Shown here: positions 1 through 8,122 of the stretch, piece after piece
How positions within the stretch are numbered: position 1 is the stretch's first letter
Layout: every line of letters begins with the position of its first letter
Virus record (IMG/VR): IMGVR_UViG_3300021197_001426
Location: 1 to 52,423 of that record
Origin: a virus
Length of the DNA: 52,423 nt
Strand: one strand, 5' to 3'
Translations under genes and position numbers: made by a program
The notes under the pieces: model-generated
Databases searched by the model: none
Told to the model about the DNA's origin: nothing
Seen by the model: the letters and a program-made list of their open reading frames with translations, nothing else

Positions 1-1561
1 CGCCAACGCTACCGGCTCCTACAATACGTACACCATTAACTGTAAGTTCACGCTTAAAGAAATCGCTACCGAGACCGTCACTTAAATCATGTTTGCCACC
101 TTGTTGCGGAAATCCACGTCTATTGGTTGTTCCGGTAACTTCTACACTAAATTCGCTGTAACTGCTTTCTTCGATAGTGTCATCGCTGTTGGCACTGATA
201 TAGTTGTCAAAATCAGGATGCCCCCAGTTGGTTTGTTTTTGGTTACTATTACCAGCAGCACACACAAATATTACTCCGCTGTTGATAAGTTCGTCTAATG
301 CAGTTGTAAGTGAGTTGGTTTTCATTTCACTTTTCCAGCGACCGCCATCCCCTTGTGATCCCATGTGCGAGATAAATGTAGGTTCTGCACCTGTTCCTGC
401 ATATGTTACAGGTGAATCTTCTCTAAAATGATACCATCCTGGATTATCGCCTTTGCTTGCACGATATCCCCAACTGTTTGAACTTACAGTAGGGTCTTGT
501 GTGCCGTATGCAGGATTTACTGGTTTTGTATTGTGGAATATTTTTTGTAAATCAAAGCCTGGTTCAATGTCAGTACTATTAGTGCCATATAAGTTAAGTG
601 CCCATTTGTTAGCGTTGTATGCCCAGCCCTGTGTTCTACCGTATGTAAGCGCCATACAGGGCGTACAGTGCTCTCCTACAGTGCTCGGTGCTGTGTTACT
701 ACCGTTGCAGTATGCTCTTGTGTATCCGCTTGTAATAAACGATACGATACCTGCACTAGGAAACTTTGCATTGAATACACTACTTCTATTGCCTGTGCTT
801 GTCCACCAACCTCTTGCAAAACTTTCTACAGGTACAATAGTACCATCCCAGCGTGTTATAAGTCTATTATCTGGATCTGCATTAAAATAATCTGGATCTA
901 AATAATAGGGTGCATCTAACACTAAATCTAGTACATCGCAACTTCCGTTACCTGGTAGTAGATTACCACCTACGTATCCATTTGGTTTTTCGCCTTCTGT
1001 GTCTCTATTGAACTCAGGGTGACCAATCCATCCAGCACCATCATCAGCTACAATGACATCAACATGCTTGCCGTCTCCCCATTGAGGTATTTTACTTGTT
1101 TTTACAACGTTATCTGCGTCACCGCCTTCGATCCAAGGATCGACTAGTGTGCTACCTCTTAATGTTCCCCAGTTGGTTCTATTGATATCTGTTGAATCAG
1201 GTGTGCCGGGCAATGTGTTTGAAGTTTCCATTTCTTTGTAAACTTTAACTGTATTTTTGTATCTATTAAAGTTTTTTGGAGCACTTGCATAAAGTTCGTC
1301 CGGCGGCGCCTTATATGTTTCAGGATATTTTGAGTAATCGATATTAATAAACTTTATGCGTGGATCTGCTTTTAGTGCAGTTGCTTCTGCATCTGTTAAG
1401 GAAAAACTTCCTCTTGTAAGACTATGTGCTTTTTCATCTGTACATGTGCATACTCTATCTGGAATATTTGCAATCCCATTTGTTGCTTCACAAAGTTGAT
1501 CGTGTATTTCAATATATTGTTCTGCTGTATTCGTTCCTAACGAATAATATTGTTCACTCAT
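1..1561 (-). CDS. Subtilisin-like (S8) serine protease, virion-associated type, 3' end cut by window edge
   Basis: The open frame starts at ATG 1559-1561 and stays open to the left edge, giving about 520 visible residues. The order of subtilase motifs is present. VIVADDGAG (Asp173) followed by HPEF matches the catalytic Asp block. EHCTPC (His298) sits where HGTxVAG normally lies. SNSWG and then CAAGN (Asn438) match the oxyanion-hole region. The catalytic Ser block (GTS) would lie beyond the window. The His block is divergent: HCTPC replaces HGT. No signal peptide is seen at the start. Its place next to a tail-fibre-like gene suggests a tail or baseplate protease that digests host surface protein or matures virion proteins; that is inference. 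The family call is good, but activity is unproven because the Ser is not visible. Confidence 0.8.
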   Translation of the reverse strand, partial: MSEQYYSLGTNTAEQYIEIHDQLCEATNGIANIPDRVCTCTDEKAHSLTRGSFSLTDAEATALKADPRIKFINIDYSKYPETYKAPPDELYASAPKNFNRYKNTVKVYKEMETSNTLPGTPDSTDINRTNWGTLRGSTLVDPWIEGGDADNVVKTSKIPQWGDGKHVDVIVADDGAGWIGHPEFNRDTEGEKPNGYVGGNLLPGNGSCDVLDLVLDAPYYLDPDYFNADPDNRLITRWDGTIVPVESFARGWWTSTGNRSSVFNAKFPSAGIVSFITSGYTRAYCNGSNTAPSTVGEHCTPCMALTYGRTQGWAYNANKWALNLYGTNSTDIEPGFDLQKIFHNTKPVNPAYGTQDPTVSSNSWGYRASKGDNPGWYHFREDSPVTYAGTGAEPTFISHMGSQGDGGRWKSEMKTNSLTTALDELINSGVIFVCAAGNSNQKQTNWGHPDFDNYISANSDDTIEESSYSEFSVEVTGTTNRRGFPQQGGKHDLSDGLGSDFFKRELTVNGVRIVGAGSVG

Positions 1562-1572
1562 ATTTCTAGCCC

Positions 1573-3294
1573 TTAGATTAAGTTAGCCCAAGCACCGTTC
1601 TCATATCCTTGGAATTTGTTGTCAGTTGTATTGTAAATCATATCGCCATTTTCAGCAGCTAGTGCATCACGTTCTACAGTAGTAAAACTTGCTAGTTTAA
1701 ACGGACTAGTTGATACCTCAACTCTTGTTCCTGCTGCAAGAATAATATCAGTATCACTTGATATTTCTGGTGTTCCGCTGGCATTAGTAATAATGTTTTC
1801 AACTTCGATTGTATCTGCAACAATCTTATTTGTAACTATAAGGTTGTTTTCTATAGTAACATCGCTGTTCATAACAAGTGCTGGAACAAATGTGATTGCA
1901 CTTGAATCTGAACTGTCTATTGTTCCTGTAAGAACAGGATTTGTGCTTTCAATAGGACCAACAATCTTGCCAACTTGACCGTCTATCATAGTACTACTAT
2001 CATCAGCAAATACACTACCTGTTAGATCTCCTGTCACATCAAATGCAGATCCTACTTGTAAAGCATCAGTAATGCCATATCCTGCTAGTGTAGTTGGAGT
2101 TACACCTAAATCAGTAAAATCTACTACTGTATTGGTAATAGTTATATTACCTTCTGCATCACTTGTTGTAGTAATATTAGTTCCGCCAAGTATACCAATA
2201 GTTTCTTGTCCGTTAACAACTCTTAATGTACTATCATCTGCGGTAATATTCCAATGTGAATAGTTGTCAGTACTGCCACCACCGCCACTTGATACTTCGC
2301 GCATGTTTAACCAGTTGCCATCTTCGTATATTTGATATCTACTGTTTGTAGTGTTATAAATCATCATACCTTCAGCACCTGTAAGTGCGTCACGTTCGGC
2401 AGTTGTAAAAGATCCTGTTTGTATAAAGCCTGTTGCTTTGGCATTTCCAACTACGTCTAAAACTTCTGTAGGTACAGTTTGTCCTAATCCTAATTTTTGA
2501 TCTTTCCAAACAATGTATTTGTCAGCAGTAGTAAAATCACCGCCGCTGTCTTGGCCGATATAGATAGAATTTTCTCTTCCAAATATTAGTCCTGTATTAA
2601 GAGCACCGTTTAAATCATCTCTACCAAATAATATAGTGCCGTATTGTGTAACAAGATCACCAGTTAAATCAGAAGCACTACTTATATTAAGTTCTAAAAT
2701 ACTTCGATTTTCAATTCCGTTTACTTTTAACGAAACTTCGCCATCGCTACCATCGATATTTGTAAAATTAAAATCACCTGTAGTAGATTTATAAGTTTCT
2801 GAATTTATTGAAGACGAAACTCCGTCAACTAGCAATGTTGAATCATCTGCAAACACACTACCTGTCATATCACCTGTGTGATATCCAGTCGTATTACCTG
2901 CAACATCGCCTGTTACATTGCCTATTACATTACCAGTTACTGCACCAGTTAGATTACCTATGAAACTATTAGCGGTTATTATGCCAGTACCTGCACCGCT
3001 TGCTGTAATATCTCCTGATATATTAATATCACCATCACCGACAATTTCTTGTCCGGTAATGCTTAAATCAACATCGATGCTAATGTTTGCGTCACCGAGT
3101 GTTAACACCGATGCTGTAGCATTATCGGTGATACCAGTTAAACTGCCGCCGCTACCACCTTGTAGTACACCTCCGGGTGTAATTCCATCACCGACATATA
3201 GTTTTTTAGTATCAGTAACATATATTATTTCGCCTTCAGCTGGCGTAATACTTGTCCTGTTTGCTTCTGTTCCGCGTCTTAGCTTTAAAGCCAT
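1573..3294 (-). CDS. Tail-fibre-like structural protein with repeated Gly-rich modules
   Basis: A 573-residue protein. The N-terminal 46 residues (MALKLRRGTEANR, then GEIIYVTDTKKLYVGDG) form a block commonly found at the start of phage tail fibre and appendage proteins. Residues about 113-151 are a run of short TGN/TGD steps typical of beta-helical fibres. Two modules occur twice: one around TGSVFADDS (about residues 145 and 425) and one around ERDAL with IYNTT and YE-GxW (about residue 300 and at the C terminus). The duplicated ERDAL module is usual in fibre tips. It is preceded by a T4-late-like motif and a terminator, so it is probably its own late transcript, continuing into the subtilase 11 bases downstream. 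It is expected to bind receptor or carry other fibre parts. No chaperone domain was recognised. Confidence 0.75.
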   Translation of the reverse strand: MALKLRRGTEANRTSITPAEGEIIYVTDTKKLYVGDGITPGGVLQGGSGGSLTGITDNATASVLTLGDANISIDVDLSITGQEIVGDGDINISGDITASGAGTGIITANSFIGNLTGAVTGNVIGNVTGDVAGNTTGYHTGDMTGSVFADDSTLLVDGVSSSINSETYKSTTGDFNFTNIDGSDGEVSLKVNGIENRSILELNISSASDLTGDLVTQYGTILFGRDDLNGALNTGLIFGRENSIYIGQDSGGDFTTADKYIVWKDQKLGLGQTVPTEVLDVVGNAKATGFIQTGSFTTAERDALTGAEGMMIYNTTNSRYQIYEDGNWLNMREVSSGGGGSTDNYSHWNITADDSTLRVVNGQETIGILGGTNITTTSDAEGNITITNTVVDFTDLGVTPTTLAGYGITDALQVGSAFDVTGDLTGSVFADDSSTMIDGQVGKIVGPIESTNPVLTGTIDSSDSSAITFVPALVMNSDVTIENNLIVTNKIVADTIEVENIITNASGTPEISSDTDIILAAGTRVEVSTSPFKLASFTTVERDALAAENGDMIYNTTDNKFQGYENGAWANLI

Positions 3295-3322
3295 ATTAAA
3301 GTCTCCTAGGTACTGTTTTATA

Positions 3323-3330
3323 TATTTATC
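3323..3330 (-). promoter_or_regulatory. T4-type late promoter motif (GATAAATA)
   Basis: On the minus strand GATAAATA matches the T4 late consensus TATAAATA at 7 of 8 positions. It lies 29 bases upstream of the tail-fibre ATG, with a GGAG ribosome-binding site between them, and just downstream of a terminator. Position and gene class fit a late promoter for the fibre and subtilase genes. Confidence 0.5.
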
Positions 3331-3359
3331 ATATCTGTGCAGAAACTATTTTTAAAAGG

Positions 3360-3408
3360 AAAAGGCTACTACAACTTTGTACTAAAAATACAGTTGTAAT
3401 AGCCTTTT
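3360..3408 (-). terminator. Rho-independent terminator
   Basis: Arms 3360-3376 and 3392-3408 pair over 17 positions around a 15-base loop. The single difference is a G-U pair in the minus-strand RNA but a C-A mismatch on the other strand, which favours function for minus-strand transcripts. The minus-strand 3' side ends in CCTTTTCCTTTT. It follows the 3410-3703 gene directly and closes the three-gene unit started at 4584-4591. Confidence 0.8.
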
Positions 3409-3409
3409 T

Positions 3410-3703
3410 TTACTTGTTTACTTTAAGAAAACGTGTTGTTCTTTTTTGAATGTCTTTTTTTAAACGCTCAGTATCTAATCTAAAATCAACTTTTTCAATA
3501 GTATCGTCGTACTCTTCAAAAAAATCTTCTAGTATAGAGTCAACATCATCAGAGTTTTGCTTGGTTTTTTTAATATCAATTTCCCACTCTTTCCCGTCAA
3601 CAAATCCAACAATAACAGTGTTGATATATTCTAATGGAATAAAATCCATATCAATATCATTTAGTATTTCTTCCCAATACTCGTCTTTGTTTTTATCCGT
3701 CAC
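3410..3703 (-). CDS. Conserved marine T4-like phage protein, unknown function
   Basis: A 97-residue acidic protein, last gene of a three-gene unit; it overlaps the preceding gene by 11 bases and is followed at once by a terminator. The C-terminal half (DDTIEKVDFRLDTERLKKD) followed by a basic end resembles, from memory, a small protein conserved in T4-like cyanophages. No enzyme motif, membrane segment or signal is visible. Cotranscription with two virion-type genes from a late promoter suggests a structural or assembly role, which is inference. Confidence 0.65.
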   Translation of the reverse strand: MTDKNKDEYWEEILNDIDMDFIPLEYINTVIVGFVDGKEWEIDIKKTKQNSDDVDSILEDFFEEYDDTIEKVDFRLDTERLKKDIQKRTTRFLKVNK

Positions 3704-4334
3704 TGGTTTCAGTTTTCTTTGCTGTCACCTTCGCTTTCTTCTTAATAGTTGGTACTAATTCTTCAGCTTGTGCTCGGAGTGCTTTTGCTTCTTTATACAA
3801 AGCATCTGCTTGTGATCTGTATTGCGCCGCAAGTGCGTTATCATCAAGTACACCGTCTGTAGAGACTGTAGTTTCGTTAGTATAAACTGCGGTAGGATCA
3901 ACAGCTGGCTCTGATTGATTACTTGGCTGTGGAGCAGTTTCTCCACCGGGTCCTTTAAGTGCAAGATCGTTTACTGTAACACCTTGTTGTTCTGCAATAG
4001 TATTATTCAACTCGTTGAGTGCAATAGTAGTATTACCATTTGGAGTCATTTCAATAGCTTGGGTTGGAACTTTTCTTAGTTTTCCAGTTTGTTGAAATCC
4101 TGCCAGCATATTGCGTCCGTCAGGCAAGTATGCACGAGCCATTGCTTCTGCAAACTCGTATGCTTCTTGCCCAGCAGCAGATTCAACAACTCTAATCAAG
4201 CTATCATGTTCATCTGCACTAAGATTTTCTGTTTGTACAACCAAGCAGTTGTCAGGATCACCTGGAATAACTCGGTATGCTACAACTACTTTACGTCTAT
4301 TGGCAGCAACTCTGCCTACATGTTTAAGCGCCAT
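3693..4334 (-). CDS. Conserved T4-like marine phage protein, probable virion or assembly component
   Basis: A 213-residue protein. The N-terminal 130 residues (MALKHVGRVAANRRKVVVAY, later GQEAYEFAEAMAR and LPDGRNML) resemble a protein I recall as conserved in marine T4-like phages. The C-terminal third is low complexity with a helical Gln/Ala/Glu stretch and a Lys-rich end (KKKAKVTAKK). It overlaps both neighbours by about 11 bases, so it is translationally coupled inside the late unit that ends at the 3360-3408 terminator. No catalytic motif is seen. A structural role is inferred from the promoter class. Confidence 0.7.
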   Translation of the reverse strand: MALKHVGRVAANRRKVVVAYRVIPGDPDNCLVVQTENLSADEHDSLIRVVESAAGQEAYEFAEAMARAYLPDGRNMLAGFQQTGKLRKVPTQAIEMTPNGNTTIALNELNNTIAEQQGVTVNDLALKGPGGETAPQPSNQSEPAVDPTAVYTNETTVSTDGVLDDNALAAQYRSQADALYKEAKALRAQAEELVPTIKKKAKVTAKKTETSDG

Positions 4335-4563
4335 CTTCGGTCTCCTGTGGAGTTTCTGTCATCGCCGCTTCGGCACCTTCTTTTGCCGCTTTGGCTTGTG
4401 CTTCTACTTCTTTTAAGAAAGCATCTAGTTTATTATATAACGCACCTACATTAGCCAATTCATTAGCCTTAAATGTACCACGTTCTGTTGCAAGTTCGAT
4501 AACAGCTCTTGCTAATGCTAAATCTTGAATATTTAATTCATTTGCTTGTGTATTTTCGGTCAT
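4324..4563 (-). CDS. Small conserved phage protein, first gene of a late unit
   Basis: A 79-residue protein, mostly predicted helix, with ELNIQDLALARAVIELA, FKANELANVGALYNKLDAFL and an acidic Ala/Glu-rich C terminus. It resembles a small protein I recall from T4-like cyanophages. ATG 4561-4563 follows a GGAG-like site and lies 20 bases from the exact late motif TATAAATA. No known domain is recognised. Coupling to the next gene (11-base overlap) suggests a shared complex. Confidence 0.65.
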   Translation of the reverse strand: MTENTQANELNIQDLALARAVIELATERGTFKANELANVGALYNKLDAFLKEVEAQAKAAKEGAEAAMTETPQETEDGA

Positions 4564-4583
4564 ATTTTACTCCTTGTATAATT

Positions 4584-4591
4584 TATTTATA
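4584..4591 (-). promoter_or_regulatory. T4-type late promoter motif (exact TATAAATA)
   Basis: An exact match to the T4 late promoter octamer on the minus strand, 20 bases upstream of the 4563 start codon and in a short intergenic gap. With the terminator at 3360-3408 it defines a three-gene late transcript. Confidence 0.7.
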
Positions 4592-4600
4592 ACCAGTATC

Positions 4601-4879
4601 TTAGTTGTACTTCAAATGTGGACAAGCCAGCATAAAGAAGCTAAGTTCTTTTGAACTTTCAAATCCAACATAATGTTGATGTACAAGATTTTTTCCTTCA
4701 TCTAACTGAATAGAATTACCAAAAAAGTATCTTCCAGATAGATTTCCAATGATCCAGTCGCATATTGCTTGATCCAAATTATATCTACGTGGAATACTTA
4801 TTGTAGCAAAATGAGGAGGGCAAAAGTTCACCCTCCTTATATCTAATACATCAAGTGGATTAGGGTCTTTTAGTTTCAT
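4601..4879 (-). CDS. Small conserved phage protein, unknown function
   Basis: A 92-residue protein starting at ATG 4877-4879, overlapping the stop of the VWA gene (ATGA type), so it is probably translated with it. It has scattered aromatic residues and two separated Cys (CPPHF, ACPH) but no recognisable motif or membrane segment. It may belong to the MoxR/VWA module by position only. Confidence 0.6.
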   Translation of the reverse strand: MKLKDPNPLDVLDIRRVNFCPPHFATISIPRRYNLDQAICDWIIGNLSGRYFFGNSIQLDEGKNLVHQHYVGFESSKELSFFMLACPHLKYN

Positions 4880-6171
4880 GCAGCCTCGTCATAGTGTGCT
4901 GTAACACCAAACGGTGCTTGTAAGTTTTTATCATGGTGTGAGTGAATAACAAATACTGTTTCGCAATAATCTTCATCACCCCAGCTATCCCAAGCATATC
5001 CATCTGTGAACATAATAAACTTTTTAGGCTGGATGTCATTTTCTTTCATATACGTCCAGTTAACCATAAAGTCAGTGCCACCGCCGCCTAATATTTCATA
5101 GTCGCACAGGCTTTCACCATTGTCTGCACTAAAGTCTTGTTCATTGTACACGTTAGTATCAAAACACCATAACTTGATCTTATAGTCTTTGAACTCATCC
5201 ATAATGCCTTGTATTTCGCCTAAGAAATCTGCGGCTTGCGAGTTACCAATACTACCCGACATGTCAATGCAGATACACAAGTCGATAGTATCTTGAAAAT
5301 CCATACCTGGAAGAATAGCACCAGTATGCCAGCCTTTGCGTGACGGACGACTGAATGTAAAGTCGCTTTTAATAGTACTTTGAATTTGTTGACGAATAAG
5401 CTCACGCCAGTTCATCTTAGGCTCAGTAAGCTCTTTGATCATACGTGCAACTCCAGCAGGTGTATTACCTGCACCAGCAGTTTGAGCAGCATTGATCATA
5501 GCTTCTTTTACTTCGTCTCGGATCTGATCCATTTCGGCTTTACTGTACTTGGGACGACCTTTGCTGCCTTTTCCATCTTTGCCGTTATCACCATCTTCAC
5601 CATCTTCACCTTCTAGGTCCAAATGTTCATCTAACATTTCGCCTAGTTGTTTGAGATACTCTTCGCCGTTCTTTTTAGCTTCTTCAAACAACTCGTCATA
5701 GACTTCTTCACTACTCCATCCTTCATATTTAAAGTCTTGATAACAACTTACAATACTTGGAATAGTACCAATACGATCACGCACTAGTAGATTGTTTACA
5801 ATATAATCTGCGGCAATGTTGTACAGCATTGGATTACGTTCATCTCGGCGACCCAAGTGATCAAACACACAATGTAAAATCTCATGTGCAATAACAAACT
5901 CGATTTCTTTGTTATTCATGGCATTAAAGAACTGCGTATTAAAATATAAGTTTCTACCGTCTACTGCGGCAGTACCTAGCCATTCATCTGCTGCCTGAAT
6001 ACGCAAACGTGTGGCCATATTACCAAAAAACGGATGACGCAGAAGCAATCCTACTCGTGCAACAATAATACGGTCGAGTACTTCTACACGCATTTCTTCA
6101 AGTTCTTCTGGAGTAATATCTGGATTAGGTTCCCAGTTTTTAAGTTTAGTTTGTGTATCTTTAGTAGCCAT
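4876..6171 (-). CDS. VWA-like protein with N-terminal HExxH metallopeptidase-like domain
   Basis: A 431-residue protein in three parts. Residues about 30-170 hold HEILH (His96, Glu97, His100), a zinc metallopeptidase-type motif. An acidic Gly/Asp/Lys linker follows at about 188-210. The C-terminal domain (about 295-420) has the MIDAS motif DMSGS (Asp303, Ser305, Ser307), a later GGGGTDF, and FTDG, typical of VWA-like domains. This arrangement resembles DUF2201-type proteins that pair with MoxR ATPases. A MoxR gene lies 107 bases upstream, but a terminator and a separate promoter stand between them. The expected role is a metal-dependent adaptor or chaperone that remodels a target with the ATPase; the target is unknown. 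Confidence 0.85.
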   Translation of the reverse strand: MATKDTQTKLKNWEPNPDITPEELEEMRVEVLDRIIVARVGLLLRHPFFGNMATRLRIQAADEWLGTAAVDGRNLYFNTQFFNAMNNKEIEFVIAHEILHCVFDHLGRRDERNPMLYNIAADYIVNNLLVRDRIGTIPSIVSCYQDFKYEGWSSEEVYDELFEEAKKNGEEYLKQLGEMLDEHLDLEGEDGEDGDNGKDGKGSKGRPKYSKAEMDQIRDEVKEAMINAAQTAGAGNTPAGVARMIKELTEPKMNWRELIRQQIQSTIKSDFTFSRPSRKGWHTGAILPGMDFQDTIDLCICIDMSGSIGNSQAADFLGEIQGIMDEFKDYKIKLWCFDTNVYNEQDFSADNGESLCDYEILGGGGTDFMVNWTYMKENDIQPKKFIMFTDGYAWDSWGDEDYCETVFVIHSHHDKNLQAPFGVTAHYDEAA

Positions 6172-6201
6172 GTTCTCACCTCGTGTAAGCGTTATACATT
6201 T

Positions 6202-6229
6202 AATATAACATATTTACTATTAATGTCAA
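6202..6229 (-). promoter_or_regulatory. Sigma70-like promoter for the VWA gene
   Basis: On the minus strand TTGACA (6224-6229), a 16-base spacer and TATATT (6202-6207). It lies in the gap after the MoxR terminator and about 30 bases before the 6171 start, followed by a GAGGTGAG ribosome-binding site. Confidence 0.75.
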
Positions 6230-6241
6230 CCTTTAAATAGA

Positions 6242-6269
6242 ATAATGGGCAGCCGAAACTGCCCATTAT
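6242..6269 (-). terminator. Hairpin terminator after the MoxR gene
   Basis: A perfect 11-base inverted repeat (6242-6252 with 6259-6269) around a six-base loop; the minus-strand loop UUUCGG contains a UUCG core. It starts 9 bases after the MoxR stop codon. The U-run after it is weak (TCTATTT), so it could also be an mRNA-end stabiliser. Confidence 0.7.
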
Positions 6270-6277
6270 GTACCAAC

Positions 6278-7363
6278 TTAAACTTGTTGCGCTGCCTTAA
6301 TATACTTACCAAAGCGATTGTGGAACTCATCAAAGCATTCCACTTCGTCTGGATCGATAGGAAGTGCATATTGCGTAAGAGCAAGTTTAATACCCATAAC
6401 AACTAGTTCTGTATCAAAGTTATCCATTGCAAAGCGCAGGAAGTTGTTTACTTTGTCATCAAACTTTTTGTCATTTTTATCAGATGATTCTTTAAGTTCG
6501 TAACAAAGCGAAACAGTCAAGGAATACATGGCACTGATTTCTTTAGTTTTCAACTCTTTTACTTTACCGGCTAGAATATCTGTTGGGTTTGGCATACTTG
6601 AGGCAACCTTACGGTGTGCCATAAACTTAACAGCAAGCCCTTCGCCTACTGTACCTGCAACCAAGTCAGTGGTAGTAGTTTCGTCTAGATTATCTTCAAG
6701 CAATTCGCTTACAAATGACCAACTACGTGGTGTTGCAAAACTACGGCTTGCTGACTTTGGATCAAAATCATACAAATCTTTTTTTGCAAACGTTAAGTAA
6801 CCTACAACATCTTGGTGTTGGTTGTTGTCTACTGACCAGTTAAACCAGTCATCAAAGTTTACAGCAAGTTCTAAGTGAATAAAGCGGTTAGCCAGCGGAG
6901 CAGGCATACGATATGTAACACCTTTATCGCTTTCACGGTTGCCTGCCGCAACAATAATAACATTGTCTGGCAGTTTATATGTACCTACACGACGATTAAG
7001 AATCAACTGATACGCTGCCGCTTGTACAGCAGGTGCCGCCGAGTTCATCTCGTCTAAGAATAGTACAATATTATCATATTGTGCTGCCATTTCTTCATCT
7101 GGCAGTTCACTTGGTGCACCCCATGCCATTTTAACATTATTGCTGTCAAAATATGGAATGCCTTTGATATCGGTTGGATCCCAAAGACTCAATCGAATAT
7201 CAATAAGATGAGATTTAGAAAAAGTTTCGCTGACTTGGCGAACAATATCGGATTTACCAATACCTGGAGGACCCCAAAGAAAAACAGGACGCTTCTTTTG
7301 CATTGCATGACTAAGAGCGTTTTTTGCTTTACTTGGAGAAACGGTGCGAATTACGTCTGACAT
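6278..7363 (-). CDS. MoxR-type AAA+ ATPase
   Basis: A 361-residue protein. Walker A GPPGIGKS is at residues 31-38, Walker B VLFLDEMN at about 100-107, and sensor 1 region IIVAAGNRES follows, with PAPLANRF as the arginine-finger region. The spacing and the N-terminal placement of the ATPase core fit MoxR-family AAA+ proteins, which act as chaperones with VWA proteins. The VWA/HExxH partner is the next gene downstream. A promoter at 7404-7432 and a hairpin at 6242-6269 make it a single-gene transcript. Known cellular MoxR proteins assist metal insertion or complex maturation; what the phage version acts on is not shown. Confidence 0.85.
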   Translation of the reverse strand: MSDVIRTVSPSKAKNALSHAMQKKRPVFLWGPPGIGKSDIVRQVSETFSKSHLIDIRLSLWDPTDIKGIPYFDSNNVKMAWGAPSELPDEEMAAQYDNIVLFLDEMNSAAPAVQAAAYQLILNRRVGTYKLPDNVIIVAAGNRESDKGVTYRMPAPLANRFIHLELAVNFDDWFNWSVDNNQHQDVVGYLTFAKKDLYDFDPKSASRSFATPRSWSFVSELLEDNLDETTTTDLVAGTVGEGLAVKFMAHRKVASSMPNPTDILAGKVKELKTKEISAMYSLTVSLCYELKESSDKNDKKFDDKVNNFLRFAMDNFDTELVVMGIKLALTQYALPIDPDEVECFDEFHNRFGKYIKAAQQV

Positions 7364-7403
7364 TTTATATTCCTTTTAGATTTGAGTTCAGTGCCTATAC
7401 AGT

Positions 7404-7432
7404 ACAATAGCATTAACTGCTATTAGTGTCAA
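7404..7432 (-). promoter_or_regulatory. Sigma70-like promoter for the MoxR gene
   Basis: Minus strand TTGACA (7427-7432), 17-base spacer, TATTGT (7404-7409). It sits between the stop at 7435 and the MoxR start at 7363, with AAAGGAA upstream of the ATG. The -10 is weaker than in the other promoters. Confidence 0.65.
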
Positions 7433-7434
7433 CC

Positions 7435-7833
7435 TTAATATGCATCTTTGTATGTTACAATAGCGGCAATTTCTTTGATAAGTTTTTTGCCATAATCTGT
7501 AAACAAGATGCCTTGCTGCCAAACAAAATGCTCAACATCTTGGCTGTGGTAGAAAGTTTCTTGTCCTACAATCCACTCAAGTGCAGTAGTGCGGTTGCCA
7601 GCGCCGATTGCAATAACATCTTGCACACGGTCTTCGAACTTGGCAACATCTGATGCCTCTTGAACCTTTTCTTCGGCCCAAGCCTGTTCCATGTCGCGGC
7701 ACATTATATCCCAGCACTCTTGCTTCTCTGCAGGTGTATATGTAGACCAGTCATCAAAGAAACGCTGCGATGGACGGAAGCCATAAGCGTCTTTGTGTAA
7801 ATCTGAAATAACATCTTCACTATATGTAAACAT
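7435..7833 (-). CDS. Conserved phage protein, unknown function
   Basis: A 132-residue protein rich in acidic and aromatic residues, with RFFDDWSTYTPAEKQECWD near the N terminus and a helical middle (MEQAWAEEKVQEASDVAKFE). It has its own sigma70-like promoter at 7868-7895 and a leader hairpin, so it is probably expressed early as a single gene. No catalytic motif or membrane segment is recognised. Confidence 0.65.
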   Translation of the reverse strand: MFTYSEDVISDLHKDAYGFRPSQRFFDDWSTYTPAEKQECWDIMCRDMEQAWAEEKVQEASDVAKFEDRVQDVIAIGAGNRTTALEWIVGQETFYHSQDVEHFVWQQGILFTDYGKKLIKEIAAIVTYKDAY

Positions 7834-7846
7834 TGTATTGCCCTTT

Positions 7847-7865
7847 GTGTATTTGCCCTATACAC
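7847..7865 (-). promoter_or_regulatory. 5' leader stem-loop
   Basis: Perfect 6-base stem (7847-7852 with 7860-7865) with a 7-base loop. The predicted transcription start from the 7868-7895 promoter falls at about 7861, at the 5' side of the stem, so the mRNA would begin in or beside the hairpin. This could protect the 5' end. Confidence 0.4.
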
Positions 7866-7867
7866 TT

Positions 7868-7895
7868 AATATAACACAAGTATTACAGAAGTCAA
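7868..7895 (-). promoter_or_regulatory. Sigma70-like promoter for the 7435-7833 gene
   Basis: Minus strand TTGACT (7890-7895), 16-base spacer, TATATT (7868-7873). The -35 overlaps the 3' end of the Smr gene. The gene start at 7833 is 35 bases from the -10. Confidence 0.7.
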
Positions 7896-8122
7896 CCTCT
7901 TTTTTTCAACTTTATACTAAAACTTCCAGGATTATGTTTGGTTTGAACACATTCTCTAATACGTGAATGATTGTGTGCCCATGTGTGTATTTCATGCATC
8001 ATAGCACCTTGCCCTGTAACAACATGGCATTTTTTATAACCATTAAGATATGCTTCTTCTATCTGTGTATTAAAGTGTTGCCAGGCAGTATGAATATGAT
8101 ATCCGTGGAGATCAATTCTCAT
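7892..8122 (-). CDS. Small Smr-domain protein
   Basis: A 76-residue stand-alone Smr domain. It begins with DLHGYHIHTA, matching the Smr DLHG motif, and has VVTGQGAMMHEIHTW in place of the usual H/T-GxG block, with a basic C terminus (KLKKRG). Smr domains, named after the MutS2 C terminus, are nucleic-acid-binding and some are endonucleases acting on DNA or RNA. The ATG at 8120-8122 overlaps the end of the 8112-8501 gene, so it is translationally coupled. Whether it cleaves RNA, branched DNA or neither cannot be told. Confidence 0.75.
   Translation of the reverse strand: MRIDLHGYHIHTAWQHFNTQIEEAYLNGYKKCHVVTGQGAMMHEIHTWAHNHSRIRECVQTKHNPGSFSIKLKKRG

Noticed and set aside
5220-5405. 61-codon minus-strand frame inside the VWA gene
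   Set aside because: It overlaps a well-supported gene in another frame and has no recognisable features.
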